Positions 8,739-17,746 of a DNA stretch of 64,000 bases are shown piece by piece. The notes under the pieces were generated by a model. It did no database searches and had not been told where the DNA came from. It was given only the letters and a program-made list of their open reading frames with translations. Numbering within the stretch: the first letter of the stretch is position 1; each line of letters opens with the position of its first letter. Source of the DNA: G965267185 sp965267185 (GTDB lineage Bacteria > Pseudomonadota > Alphaproteobacteria > UBA6615); the NCBI GenBank assembly GCA_965267185.1, contig OZ253937.1, positions 1,178,001 to 1,242,000 on the forward strand, read 5' to 3'. A program made the position numbers and the translations under genes.

Positions 8739-9782
8739 CTAGCCGTTCATAACCAACGCCGCGCGCCCCGTGACCAACCCCTGATCCAAGCGCTGGTGGA
8801 CGGTTTCCGCCTCCTCCAGCGGATAGGTTTCGGTCACCAAAGGCCAAACGTCGCCGCGGGCGCAAATTTCCAGTGACTCGATCACCTGCTGGCGGCTGCA
8901 ATAGCGGCTTCCTAAGAGTTCCAGCTCCTTGGACAGCATCTGCGGCGCCGGCGCCTGAAACGGTTGCCCTGCCCCGCCCAGCGTTACAAACCTGCCGCCG
9001 ATACCGAGACAATCGACCGCCTGCTGTTGGGTGTTGGTGGTCGACACATAGTCGATCGCCACATCAACGCCGGCGCCGTCGGTAAGGTCCATCACCTGCG
9101 CGACGACGTTGTCGTCCGACGCATCGACCAGCATATCCGCGCCAAGATCCTTACAGACCTTCAGCTTGTCGGCCATGACGTCGACGGCGATGACGTTGGC
9201 ATGCGCCCATTTGCACATCATGACCTGGTGGACGCCAAGCCCACCGCCCGCGCCGAACACGGCGACTGTGTCGGTGGGCGCCACGCGGGCCCGGCTCAAA
9301 ACCTTGTACGGCGTCGCGATGGCGTCGCTGATAACGCCGACATCGGCGGGCTTGTTCTTGTAATCGAGGCCTTCCGGCAGCTTGATAAAATTGTACGTCG
9401 GCAGCTTGATGTATTCGGCATAGCCGCCATCGATCTGCCGTCCGATATAGCCGCGGTTGACGGTCGAGATCGGCGCGCGCCCGCTCCGCGTCCATTTGTC
9501 TTCGCCGTCGATCAAATAGAAGTAGGCCGTTACCGGATCGCCGACCGCAAGATTGTCCGGCCCGCCGCCGTCCGAGCCGAGTTCGACGATCTCGCCGGTA
9601 ATTTCATGGCCGATAATGATCGGAAAATTAGCCTCGCCGCGGCCGGCCTTGATGTGGTGGATCGTCAACCCCGATCCGCACGCCAATACCTTGGCCACCG
9701 CTTCGCCCGGACCGGGTTTCGGATCGGGCCGGTCCTCCAATGAAAATTCATCGCCGGCTTTATAAAGTATCTGGGCTTTCAC
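8739..9782 (-). CDS. Alcohol dehydrogenase, MDR family, without structural-zinc cysteines
   Basis: A 347-residue medium-chain dehydrogenase. The catalytic-domain residues Cys in LACGSGLTIHH and His-Glu in IIGHEITGE are present. The Rossmann motif GAGGGLGVHQ is near residue 178. In place of the four-cysteine structural-zinc lobe there is a segment FYLIDGEDKWTRSGRAP with no cysteine. Translation starts at a GTG (9782) preceded by GGGGGAG. A close paralogue at 34065-35093 shares the same framework (CGSGLTIHH, GGGLGxHxVMMxKWAHA, LCARG-WPLVTETYxLEEA) and keeps the cysteines. It converges on the FAH gene. It is probably NAD-dependent oxidation of an alcohol or hydroxyacyl intermediate. Confidence 0.87.
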   Translation of the reverse strand: MKAQILYKAGDEFSLEDRPDPKPGPGEAVAKVLACGSGLTIHHIKAGRGEANFPIIIGHEITGEIVELGSDGGGPDNLAVGDPVTAYFYLIDGEDKWTRSGRAPISTVNRGYIGRQIDGGYAEYIKLPTYNFIKLPEGLDYKNKPADVGVISDAIATPYKVLSRARVAPTDTVAVFGAGGGLGVHQVMMCKWAHANVIAVDVMADKLKVCKDLGADMLVDASDDNVVAQVMDLTDGAGVDVAIDYVSTTNTQQQAVDCLGIGGRFVTLGGAGQPFQAPAPQMLSKELELLGSRYCSRQQVIESLEICARGDVWPLVTETYPLEEAETVHQRLDQGLVTGRAALVMNG

Positions 9783-9910
9783 GAACTTCTCCCCCGCTTG
9801 CTGCTACTGCACATCTAAGTGCGCTTGGGTTCTTATAAGAACCGGTGTTTCGCCTTAAATCAACGTATTCGGCGCTTGCGCCCGGCCAGCGTCTTTGGCA
9901 CCTGTTGTTC

Positions 9911-10570
9911 ATGGCAGAGTTCATCTTGGGGCGCCTGTTCGGCTGGCCCGATTTTGCAGAGGACGGCGACGATGTCTGGGTCGTGCACGTGGATGACCCG
10001 GTGTTCATCATGCGTGTCATCCATCGGCCCGAAGACGCCATTCCTAGCGGCGAACTGAGCGATTTGTACTTTCCGCTCGAAAGCGACAGCCGGTTTGCCA
10101 TCGGCAATCTGGTATTCCTCGAACCGCGCCCCGCCGATCCGCGAGCCGTGGCGGAGCTGGTGGGATCCGCGATCCAGGCTATAAGCGATGAAGAAGTTGC
10201 GCGGCGCCTCGGCTTCGATACGATCCCCTTCAACCCCTCCTCGATGGATATCGAGCTAGAGGATATTCCGCTGGGGTTCGTGGTTGGCGTGCTCCATGAA
10301 AGCGACACCACCGTTACCGACGACGGCCCCTGGGCAATTCACATCGCCCCGCCGCCATTCGCGTTGCGGGTCTGCGACCTGACAAACGAGGATCTCGCCT
10401 CAGAAGATATCTGGGCGTCGCTGGGTGACGGCAATGTGTTGGGACATCTGCGATGGCTGACAAGTTTGGCCTGCGATCGCGACGATCTATTGCTGCGGGC
10501 GGAAACCACGGGCAGCTACATTATCGACGTAGCATGCCTGATGATGCCGGAGCTGCTGCCCGGCGATTAG
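9911..10570 (+). CDS. Hypothetical acidic protein
   Basis: A 219-residue acidic protein that I do not recognise. It has no signal peptide, transmembrane helix or obvious catalytic motif. The N-terminal part (MAEFILGRLFGWPDFAEDGD) reads as globular, and there is a conserved-looking VWVVHVDDPVFIMRVIHRPE stretch. The start at ATG 9911 is tentative because ribosome-site support is weak; a GTG at 9845 would add 22 residues. It is divergent from the alcohol dehydrogenase gene and convergent with the histidine kinase gene. Codon use is like that of its neighbours. Confidence 0.6.
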   Translation: MAEFILGRLFGWPDFAEDGDDVWVVHVDDPVFIMRVIHRPEDAIPSGELSDLYFPLESDSRFAIGNLVFLEPRPADPRAVAELVGSAIQAISDEEVARRLGFDTIPFNPSSMDIELEDIPLGFVVGVLHESDTTVTDDGPWAIHIAPPPFALRVCDLTNEDLASEDIWASLGDGNVLGHLRWLTSLACDRDDLLLRAETTGSYIIDVACLMMPELLPGD

Positions 10571-10617
10571 CGCCGGTACGGTCGGCTGGGCGTGTTCAAC
10601 CAGCTAAACGTGGACCC

Positions 10618-13068
10618 TTAAGCCACGCGGGAAACCGAATCGTCTAAACGGGTTTTGATTTCCGTAACCGCTTCCTCGAGTATTTCGGGCATCTGGTTTG
10701 CCAGCAGGCTGGCCCGTGCGGCGCGGCCTTCGCGACAGGCCGTCGTCAACTCAACGATATGCGCGTTCAACCGCGCGGCCCCGAGATTGCCGAAATTGTT
10801 GCCCATATCATGGGCCTCTTTATACATTTTTTCGAGATCGCCTTCGGCGTTGGCCGCCTGAATCAACGCCATTGTCGCCGGCGCGCTGGACAGCGTGATA
10901 CCGACCATGTTGGCAACGGCATCGGCGCCGACCGTTTCCTCGAGGTTCTTGAAAACGGCATCGTCGATAACGGCTTCCTGTTTCTCTTCCGCCTCGTCCG
11001 ACGCGGGCTCGGCAGGCGTTTCGGACTGCACCAAATCGAGAGCCGCAAGCAAACGCTTTTGATCGATCGGTTTGGGGAGGTAATCGTTCATACCCGCCGA
11101 CAAGCAGGTCTCGCGGTCGCCCAACAAAGCGTTCGCGGTGATAGCGACGATATAGACGTTGTTCTTTGTCGGATCGTCCATCGCGCGAATCTGACGGGTG
11201 GCTTCCAAGCCATCCATGTTCGGCATCTGAATATCCATCAGGACCACGTCATAGAGATTGCTTTTTACCGCGTCGACGGCTTCGATACCGTCCGTCGCTA
11301 GGTCGACCCGGTGACCTGCCTTTTTGAGGATCGCCATCGCGAGCATCTGGTTGACCGCGTTATCCTCTACCAGCAGCACGCGTAACGCGCTCGGCATAGT
11401 ATCTTCCTTCTCGTCCTGTTGGTCGGGTTCTTCGGGCTGATCGGGGGGTGTTTGCCCGGCATCGCTGGCCAATACCGCTGGAATATCCGCGCCACCGTCT
11501 GCGGCGTCCTCGCGCTGAGTAAGTTCCCCGCCCTCGGCATTCGTCTTGCCGAAATGGGCGGTAAACCAGAACGTGCTACCGACATCCGCTTCGCTATCGA
11601 AACCAATCTCGCCGTTCATCAATTCGGTCAATTGCTTACAGATGGAGAGGCCAAGCCCGGTGCCACCGTATTTTTGCGTGGTCGCGGCGTCGCCTTGGTT
11701 GTAGCGCGTGAAGAGCTGACTGCGCACCGCCTCGGGTATACCGATCCCCGTATCCTTGACTTCGAAGCGTACCAATTGATGCATGTCGTCCTCGCGATCT
11801 ATGGTAACGCGAACTGAAACCGCCCCTCGGTCGGTGAATTTAATCGCGTTACCAAGCAGATTGAGTAGTATCTGTCGAAGTTTGCCGGAATCGCCACGCA
11901 GAGTGTCTGCCATTTCCGGCGCTATGAACGTTGCCAGTTCGAGCCGCTTCTCCAAAGCTCGCGGCGTTAAAACATCGATGACCGAGCGAACAACCTTCTC
12001 GACACCGAAATCCTGCTCGTCGATTTCCAGCTTGCCGGCTTCGATCTTCGAAATGTCCAAGATCTCATCGATAATCGCTAAAAGCGCCTCGCCCGATTCC
12101 ACCACCGACTGGGTGTAGTGCCGTTGCTCGGCCTCCAAAGTCGTGTCAAGCAACAGGTTCGCCATGCCGATAATACCGTTCATCGGCGTACGAATTTCGT
12201 GGCTCATCGTCGCCAAGAAATCCGCTTTGGAACTTGCCGCCTGCTCTGCAGCAGCGTGCGCTTGCTCCAATTCGTCCTGACGGTGTCGCGCCTCGTCCAC
12301 GTCGTGCGCAACACAGAAAAGCTGGCCGTCGTTGTCGGGGGTGACGTGCCACTCGAACCATCGTTGATCGCCGGCTTTGGAAGCAAATCTTGCAGAAAAT
12401 TCGGTGGTATTCTCACCGGCGATCAAACGGTCCAGCGCTGCCCGGACCGTCGGGACATCGCTGGCCGCCACAAACTCGATAAAAGGTTTCGCGCCCAGAT
12501 CTTCGCTTGTCCAGCCCAGCTGCCTGCTCCAAGCGCTGTTCATCGTGTGAAGCCGCCCGTCGCGGTCGGCGATCCCCATCATTTCTTGGGATAGTTCAAA
12601 AAATCTTTGATAGCGCTGCTTCGACTGGGTCGCGTCGGCGAGATCGGCTTCCTGTTGCAGCGCAGCCGTAACATCGCGAAACCGGGTCACGAAACCGCCA
12701 CCGGGTATCGGCTGGCCGTTTATTTCCAGAGTGACACCGTCCGGCCGGCGGCGGGTCATCTCGTAGGGTTCCAAGCGGTCGAGAACCGACAGCGCGCGCT
12801 GCAAATTTTCTTCAACATCGCCTTCGCCATAGTCGCCGCGTTCGGCGGCAAAGCGCGCAAATTCGCCAAAGGGCTGCCCCGGCTGCACCAACGCCTCGGG
12901 GATATCCAAGAGCTTGGGCGCTAGCTTGTTGGCGGCGACGATGCGCTGTTCAGCGTCAATTATGATTAGACCACCGGCAAGAGTATCGAGCGCGCTCAAC
13001 AGCATGTCACGCTCGGTAGCGTCGGGACCGCCCGAGGCCGAAGCCTTTGTCTCTTCGTTAGAGTCCAT
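10618..13068 (-). CDS. Soluble hybrid histidine kinase with receiver and Hpt domains
   Basis: An 816-residue cytosolic phosphorelay sensor. Domain order is PAS-like (about 20-135), PAS (about 150-265), short coiled coil, HisKA with the phosphoacceptor His in MSHEIRTPMNGIIG (about 292), HATPase_c (N box LLGNAIKFTD, G boxes DTGIGIP and GGTGLGLS), Pro/Glu/Gln linker, receiver with Asp in VVLMDIQMPNMDG (about 615), and an Hpt-like domain with His in AHDMGNNFGN (about 762). No transmembrane segment is present, so it senses a cytoplasmic signal through PAS. No cognate output regulator lies next to it, so the final target is unknown. It stands between catabolic genes, convergent with the hypothetical gene. 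Confidence 0.95.
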   Translation of the reverse strand: MDSNEETKASASGGPDATERDMLLSALDTLAGGLIIIDAEQRIVAANKLAPKLLDIPEALVQPGQPFGEFARFAAERGDYGEGDVEENLQRALSVLDRLEPYEMTRRRPDGVTLEINGQPIPGGGFVTRFRDVTAALQQEADLADATQSKQRYQRFFELSQEMMGIADRDGRLHTMNSAWSRQLGWTSEDLGAKPFIEFVAASDVPTVRAALDRLIAGENTTEFSARFASKAGDQRWFEWHVTPDNDGQLFCVAHDVDEARHRQDELEQAHAAAEQAASSKADFLATMSHEIRTPMNGIIGMANLLLDTTLEAEQRHYTQSVVESGEALLAIIDEILDISKIEAGKLEIDEQDFGVEKVVRSVIDVLTPRALEKRLELATFIAPEMADTLRGDSGKLRQILLNLLGNAIKFTDRGAVSVRVTIDREDDMHQLVRFEVKDTGIGIPEAVRSQLFTRYNQGDAATTQKYGGTGLGLSICKQLTELMNGEIGFDSEADVGSTFWFTAHFGKTNAEGGELTQREDAADGGADIPAVLASDAGQTPPDQPEEPDQQDEKEDTMPSALRVLLVEDNAVNQMLAMAILKKAGHRVDLATDGIEAVDAVKSNLYDVVLMDIQMPNMDGLEATRQIRAMDDPTKNNVYIVAITANALLGDRETCLSAGMNDYLPKPIDQKRLLAALDLVQSETPAEPASDEAEEKQEAVIDDAVFKNLEETVGADAVANMVGITLSSAPATMALIQAANAEGDLEKMYKEAHDMGNNFGNLGAARLNAHIVELTTACREGRAARASLLANQMPEILEEAVTEIKTRLDDSVSRVA

Positions 13069-13292
13069 CTTGCCGATCGTGGCTGCCCAAATCGTGGACG
13101 CGGCAGCAATCGTGCGGCCGCTTTTCGTTGGGGTCGCAAATTACAAGGGAACAATTCAATGATTCGTTAAAAACCGCGGCTTTTAGCCACTATGGGCGAT
13201 CAAATTTGACTCAAATACTAGAATACCGTGTGCCGGCAGATGAGTTACCAAAGTTTAAAAATGATACACGCCGAGATACCGTTTTCGTGGGC

Positions 13293-14168
13293 TTAAGAGA
13301 CCGCTACATCGAATGTCCTCGCCAGTTCTTGCGCAAATTCGCAATACGAGGTTGTAGGCTCACCGGTTAACATCTCGGTAACTTGATTGTTGAAATACGC
13401 GGTCCCAAAGCGGCCGATATGCGCGTACATATTGCCCAATTGCTGCCGCTGGGCGGGCGTTAGGCTCGCGAAGAAGTGAGACCCCTGCAAGTCGTCCATC
13501 GTGCACTCCACGGCCCTTATTTCCGCGCCAAAAGCCGCTGAAAGAGCCGCCGCCATGTCGTGGCGGTCGATCGGCCGAGCCGTGCTGCAAATCTCGTAGG
13601 TCGCACCCCCATAACCCGGCTCGGAGAGCACATGCGCCACGGCTTTGCCGAGGTCGTCGGTATGAACAAAACCCATCTTCCGGTCCGGGGCATAGGGCAG
13701 AGCAAACTCCCCGGATTTCAGGATCTGCGGTAATGACCAGGTAATGTTCTGCATGAACTGGGTCGGCCGAATAACCGTGTAGGACAACCCGGATTTGAGC
13801 AGTTCCGCCTCCAGCTTCATCTTAATCCAATGGAAGCTGATCGCCGGTGCATAAGGATAGCTAACCCCGTGAAGGACGAAGCGCTCGACACCCTCATCGC
13901 GCGCCTGGGCAATCATCTGACGGCCCACTTCGAGCTCCTCGGCCATCAACCCGGGCGCAATATGGTAGATCGTTTCGACCCCCGCCATCGCGCTGCGTTG
14001 CACGTCCACATCGCGCATATCGCCAACGACCGGGTCCGCCCCGAGATCTGCGACGTTGTCCGCTGATTTCGGATTGCTCACCAAGGCGCGTACCGCAATG
14101 CCGCGGCCCGACAGGTGCTTGAGTGTCGCCCGCCCCGCGTTACCGTTGGCTCCGGTGATCAAGATCAT
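13293..14168 (-). CDS. NmrA-like NAD(P)-binding protein (copy 1)
   Basis: A 291-residue atypical short-chain dehydrogenase of the NmrA/QOR2-like group. The N-terminal dinucleotide site ILITGANGNAGRATL is immediately after the start Met. The start at 14168 was chosen because it places the beta strand at residue 2, as in the family; the longer frame adds 19 arginine-rich residues. The Tyr of a classical SDR YxxxK triad is not evident, which suits NADPH-binding sensor or quinone-reductase roles. A divergent paralogue (14836-15714) lies on the far side of a cupin gene. The two share HxAPGLMAxELE/HICPAWVPDELE and STARPI/GTAAPM type segments. Confidence 0.82.
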   Translation of the reverse strand: MILITGANGNAGRATLKHLSGRGIAVRALVSNPKSADNVADLGADPVVGDMRDVDVQRSAMAGVETIYHIAPGLMAEELEVGRQMIAQARDEGVERFVLHGVSYPYAPAISFHWIKMKLEAELLKSGLSYTVIRPTQFMQNITWSLPQILKSGEFALPYAPDRKMGFVHTDDLGKAVAHVLSEPGYGGATYEICSTARPIDRHDMAAALSAAFGAEIRAVECTMDDLQGSHFFASLTPAQRQQLGNMYAHIGRFGTAYFNNQVTEMLTGEPTTSYCEFAQELARTFDVAVS

Positions 14169-14257
14169 CGCGCGTAGTGCCCCTTGACGGTGAACGCCTT
14201 TGACCCCGCCCTGGCGGCGGTCCATTATCGTCGCAAAACTAGCTGGAGGAGCTTGCG

Positions 14258-14839
14258 ATGAAAACGATCGATATTTCCGAAGAAGAAATGAACCGCCGCA
14301 CCGCCCGGTTCAGCGAGTTGAGGCCGTACAAGCAGACGCAAAACGACGCTAAGGGAATTCCGCCGGAGGCGATGGAGATGGTTTCCGCCAAGAGCGTCTA
14401 CCCGGTGATGTCTCCAGAAGGTTGGGCCGGGCGTAACGGCATCGCACCAGTAAAGGGCGCGCCCGGGATCACCGTGTCACTGGCCGAATGTCCGCCTGGA
14501 GACAACCCCGGCTTGCATGCCCATGAAAATACGGTCGAGAACTTTTTCTGCGTGAACGGCCGCTTTGAAATCACCTGGGGTGACAATGGCGAACACAGTT
14601 CGATCCTCGAGCCGCTCGATTTCATTTCCGTTCCCCCTGGCGTCGCGCGCAACTTTACCAACATATCCGACGACACTGCCTATTTGTTGGTGGTGATCCA
14701 GACGCCGGAGGGTGACGCATTCGACAAGGTGGCGTTCACGCCCAGCGTTGGCGAAGAAATTGCCAAACATTTCGGAGCAGCGACGGTCGCTCAGATGAAC
14801 GACATCGGGTTCAATTTCGACGCCGGTATCGACAACTAG
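14258..14839 (+). CDS. Cupin-domain protein
   Basis: A 193-residue protein with one RmlC-like cupin barrel at about residues 60-155. Cupin motif 1 reads NPGLHAHENTVENFFCVNGR (two His and one Glu as potential metal ligands). Motif 2 includes PLDFISVPPGVARNFTNISD, where the usual His is Asn. A good GGAGGAG ribosome site precedes the ATG. Its TAG stop shares the four-base CTAG with the stop of the convergent NmrA gene. Small cupins of this kind include dioxygenases, isomerases and sugar or aromatic binding proteins, and the activity is unknown. It is divergent from NmrA copy 1. Confidence 0.8.
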   Translation: MKTIDISEEEMNRRTARFSELRPYKQTQNDAKGIPPEAMEMVSAKSVYPVMSPEGWAGRNGIAPVKGAPGITVSLAECPPGDNPGLHAHENTVENFFCVNGRFEITWGDNGEHSSILEPLDFISVPPGVARNFTNISDDTAYLLVVIQTPEGDAFDKVAFTPSVGEEIAKHFGAATVAQMNDIGFNFDAGIDN

Positions 14840-15714
14840 GAAACCGTATTTTCAGCACTTCGGAAGTGACGTTCGATGAATGTCTCGAACGGCGCCGGCG
14901 GGCGCCCAAGAATTTCGGTTAAGACCTTTGGGCCGCCCGCCCGCATGCCGAACTGATCGACGAAGCGGATGTAGGACTTGAACCGGTCCATCTGCTCGGA
15001 GCTGAGATTGCCGCCCAGTAATTTGCGTGCGTGCTCCTCCAGCGAGCAAGCCACGGCTTCGACATCGCGCCCGAGCGCACGCCCTATAGCCGCCGCAACC
15101 TCGAGTGATGTCATGGGAGCAGCCGTCCCGCAGAGTTCATAGGTGCCGCCACGCTGTTCGGGTCGCGTCATCAAGATGGCGATTGCTTCGCCGACATCTT
15201 CGGCATCGACCCAGGTTAGCGGCGCGTCGACACGATAGGGAACTTCCAGCCGGCCGTTGTCGCGCGCACCGTCCAGGGCAACGGCGAGATTCTGCATATA
15301 GGCGGCGGGCTGAACGATTGAGAATGGAAGCTCAGCCCGCATAAGCGCCATCTGTACCTGCATCTTCGCCCAGTGAGACGGTATCTCCTCGACGTGCGGC
15401 GCAATAACGCTGTGATATCCGAACAACGAGATATCGGAAGCGCGCGCCGCGTCGATTACCGCCTCGCCGATCTCGAGTTCATCGGGAACCCAAGCCGGGC
15501 AGATATGATAGACTCGCTCGGCGGCGGCCATCGCCCGCTTCAGCGCTGTGCTGTCTCGCAAGTCACCGACAACGGGCGTGGCGCCCAATCGTTCGATCGC
15601 CACCCGGGAGTCATCTCGGCTGACGAGTCCGGTGACATCGGCGCCGCGTGCCACAAGCTGGCGGATCACGGCATGACCGGTCATGCCATTCACACCGGTG
15701 ACCAAGATCCGCAT
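14836..15714 (-). CDS. NmrA-like NAD(P)-binding protein (copy 2)
   Basis: A 292-residue paralogue of the NmrA-like protein at 13293. It starts with the nucleotide-binding strand ILVTGVNGMTGHAVI. The start at 15714 is 18 bp after the stop of the formamidase-like hydrolase and is preferred over a longer frame running into that gene. It is the third gene of a compact operon (NicX-like dioxygenase, hydrolase, NmrA), so it may act on, or sense redox state for, that pathway. Its stop overlaps the cupin stop by four bases on the other strand. Confidence 0.83.
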   Translation of the reverse strand: MRILVTGVNGMTGHAVIRQLVARGADVTGLVSRDDSRVAIERLGATPVVGDLRDSTALKRAMAAAERVYHICPAWVPDELEIGEAVIDAARASDISLFGYHSVIAPHVEEIPSHWAKMQVQMALMRAELPFSIVQPAAYMQNLAVALDGARDNGRLEVPYRVDAPLTWVDAEDVGEAIAILMTRPEQRGGTYELCGTAAPMTSLEVAAAIGRALGRDVEAVACSLEEHARKLLGGNLSSEQMDRFKSYIRFVDQFGMRAGGPKVLTEILGRPPAPFETFIERHFRSAENTVS

Positions 15715-15731
15715 GGCAGTGCTGAAGGCGA

Positions 15732-16562
15732 CTAGTGCGACGCCATCCAGTCGAGGGCGACGGGCAGCCACTGACCGTCCGGCTTACCGCAATCGTAAGA
15801 CGCTTCCAGATGATCGCAGCCGGTCAGCGTAAGCGTCGACACGTCGCCACCGGCGGCGCGTAACGCGCCGGCCATTTGCTCCGCCTGCGGGATCAAATGC
15901 GGGAAGTCGTTGTCGCCCCATGCCAGGAAGAACGGCGGTGTCTTGGCGATGGTATGGAGCGGACTCGCGTCGCGGTCGTCTGCACCGTCGCCGTCGAGAA
16001 AGCGGGGCCGCATGGCCATGCCGTTGCCGGGTGTGAAATCGTAGACACCGGAAACCGGAAGCGCACCGCGGATAACATCCGCCGGAACGCCGGCCTTGTC
16101 CTGCCAGTCGTCGCGAACAGCAAGCCACGACGCGTAGTGGCCGCCCGCAGAGTGCCCACTGATGAAAATGCGCGACGGGTCGCCGCCATGCTTCGCGATG
16201 TTCTCGTTAATCCAGCACACCGCGCTGGCGGCATCCATGAGACCGGTCGGCCATGTGACGCCAGGCGCCAGCCGGTAGCCGATGCTCACAAAGGTGATCC
16301 CGGCAGCATTCAGCGCCGGCGCCATAAACGCTGGCCATTCTTTGTAGCCGTTGACCCAGCCGCCGCCATGCATGAAAGCGAGCACGGTGCCGTTGGGATC
16401 GGGTGCCGTAAACACAGCGACTTCTTGGTAAGGGTCGTCGCCGTAGGCGAACACGTCGCCGTCGATCCCGGCACCGAGTTTCTGCACCTCGACATTGTAT
16501 TTGGCACCAACCTCGGAGAACGGCTCCTGCGGCGGGTAGCTGTCGATGTCGCGCAGCGGCAT
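15732..16562 (-). CDS. Alpha/beta hydrolase, arylformamidase-like
   Basis: A 276-residue serine hydrolase of the kynurenine-formamidase/BD-FAE/HSL-like group. The oxyanion-hole motif FMHGGGWVNGYKEW is near residue 82, and the nucleophile elbow ISGHSAGGHYASWLA has the catalytic Ser near residue 155. A late Asp in GDNDFPHLIP and His in GCDHLEASYD complete a triad. Its ATG directly follows the TAG of the upstream NicX-like gene (TAGATG), so translation is coupled. In nicotinate catabolism the NicX product, N-formylmaleamate, is deformylated by an alpha/beta hydrolase (NicD), so a deformylase role is attractive here (inference). Confidence 0.85.
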   Translation of the reverse strand: MPLRDIDSYPPQEPFSEVGAKYNVEVQKLGAGIDGDVFAYGDDPYQEVAVFTAPDPNGTVLAFMHGGGWVNGYKEWPAFMAPALNAAGITFVSIGYRLAPGVTWPTGLMDAASAVCWINENIAKHGGDPSRIFISGHSAGGHYASWLAVRDDWQDKAGVPADVIRGALPVSGVYDFTPGNGMAMRPRFLDGDGADDRDASPLHTIAKTPPFFLAWGDNDFPHLIPQAEQMAGALRAAGGDVSTLTLTGCDHLEASYDCGKPDGQWLPVALDWMASH

Positions 16563-17645
16563 CTACCGAGCCTCCCGTTCGACGATCATGGCTTCATCGC
16601 GGAACTTGCCCCGCTCGATGACCACGTCGTTGTCGAGGATCACGGTGCAGTCGCGCATCGGCACGTCGTAGTGCCCTTTGGTATTGCGCGTGCCGCCGCC
16701 TTGCGTGTTGGGTCCTGTCGAGAACAGGAAATTACCCGGGAATACCCGGGCGGCGGCGTGCGAGCGTTCGGGATCGTCGCCGTTGAGGGCAATATTGTAC
16801 CAGAGCGCCTGCGGGTTGAGGCCCCACCCCAGATGCGACACGGCGTAGGGATCGATATCGTCTTCCGACGCCTTGTTGTCGTCCAACCAGTCAGTCATCA
16901 GCTTGGCATCGAGCCCGCCCTCGACCTTGCGAATAAACCCGTCGCGAATCTCAAGGCGGACTTCGTCATGGACGTAGCGGCAGTAGGGTAAGATGACGAT
17001 ATCGCCCGGCGCCATGACCACGGTGCCGTTGGCCGTTCCCTCATTGGGGAAGGTGTGGATCAAACCGACACCCCAATGGTCGAAATGGCCGGGCTCGTCG
17101 GAAAAGCCCCATTGGCTCATCACCGGATATTCGCCGCACGAATAGGTCAGGTCGGTGCCGGAATCGCTGAGCACCCGAACCTCTTTGGTCGCGGCAAGCC
17201 GAGATTCGGAATGCTTGACCGCCTCCTTCAAGCCCTTCGGCGCCAGCAGCATTTCCAGATCGTCGGGCGCATCGATGATCATCAGGAAGCGCGTGCCTGT
17301 GCTCATCACTTCGCGCAGCCAACTCGTAAACAACGGAATGTGCAGCGCAACGACGATATCGGCCGCCTTCAGGGCATCCATCAAACCCTTGGTGTTGCCG
17401 ATCGTGTCCACACCCACCTTGGTCCAGGACGGCACCATATTGACCCGCATTTCGTAGGCATCGACTCCCAATTCGTCGGCAGCCGCGAACGCCGCCTCCA
17501 CATATTCCGGCCGCGACGTGAGGTCCGATAGCAGAACCATCGTCTCGCCCTTGGTCACTTTGGACATGTTGAATTGTTTGACGAACAGCCCGGTCAGTCG
17601 GCCGGGGTTTAATTCCTGGTGACGTACGCCTGCCGATATCCGCAT
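16563..17645 (-). CDS. NicX-like 2,5-dihydroxypyridine 5,6-dioxygenase family protein
   Basis: A 360-residue protein of the family shared by NicX, an Fe(II) extradiol enzyme that opens 2,5-dihydroxypyridine, and M29-like aminopeptidases. NicX is reported to use a His...His-x-Asp metal site. Here SHLGWGLNP offers the first His and GHYDVPM the His-x-Asp pair. Length matches NicX (about 350). The start at 17645 has GAGGGAG upstream. It is the first gene of a coupled operon with a formamidase-like hydrolase and an NmrA protein, divergent from a TetR gene. Substrates other than dihydroxypyridine are possible. Confidence 0.78.
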   Translation of the reverse strand: MRISAGVRHQELNPGRLTGLFVKQFNMSKVTKGETMVLLSDLTSRPEYVEAAFAAADELGVDAYEMRVNMVPSWTKVGVDTIGNTKGLMDALKAADIVVALHIPLFTSWLREVMSTGTRFLMIIDAPDDLEMLLAPKGLKEAVKHSESRLAATKEVRVLSDSGTDLTYSCGEYPVMSQWGFSDEPGHFDHWGVGLIHTFPNEGTANGTVVMAPGDIVILPYCRYVHDEVRLEIRDGFIRKVEGGLDAKLMTDWLDDNKASEDDIDPYAVSHLGWGLNPQALWYNIALNGDDPERSHAAARVFPGNFLFSTGPNTQGGGTRNTKGHYDVPMRDCTVILDNDVVIERGKFRDEAMIVEREAR

Positions 17646-17726
17646 CGTCTGTCTCCCTCTCCATCGATGCAAAGAATGCTCTTGTCTGCGCGCATGCTAG
17701 CCGATATCGTCGCCAAGTCAATACCG

Positions 17727-17739
17727 AACGACGGTCGTT
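17727..17739. promoter_or_regulatory. Candidate TetR operator
   Basis: AACGACGGTCGTT is a perfect inverted repeat with a 1-bp centre, lying 7 bp before the ATG of the TetR gene and about 80 bp before the divergent NicX-like operon. An overlapping ACCG...CGGT pair (17723-17735) adds symmetry. Its position suits self-repression plus control of the operon. No binding has been shown. Confidence 0.5.
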
Positions 17740-17746
17740 ATTAGTT

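Noticed and set aside
13128..13292. A short plus-strand frame between the hybrid kinase and NmrA genes
   Set aside because: It runs into the NmrA gene on the other strand, lacks a ribosome site and has no recognisable fold. The gap is probably only a promoter region.
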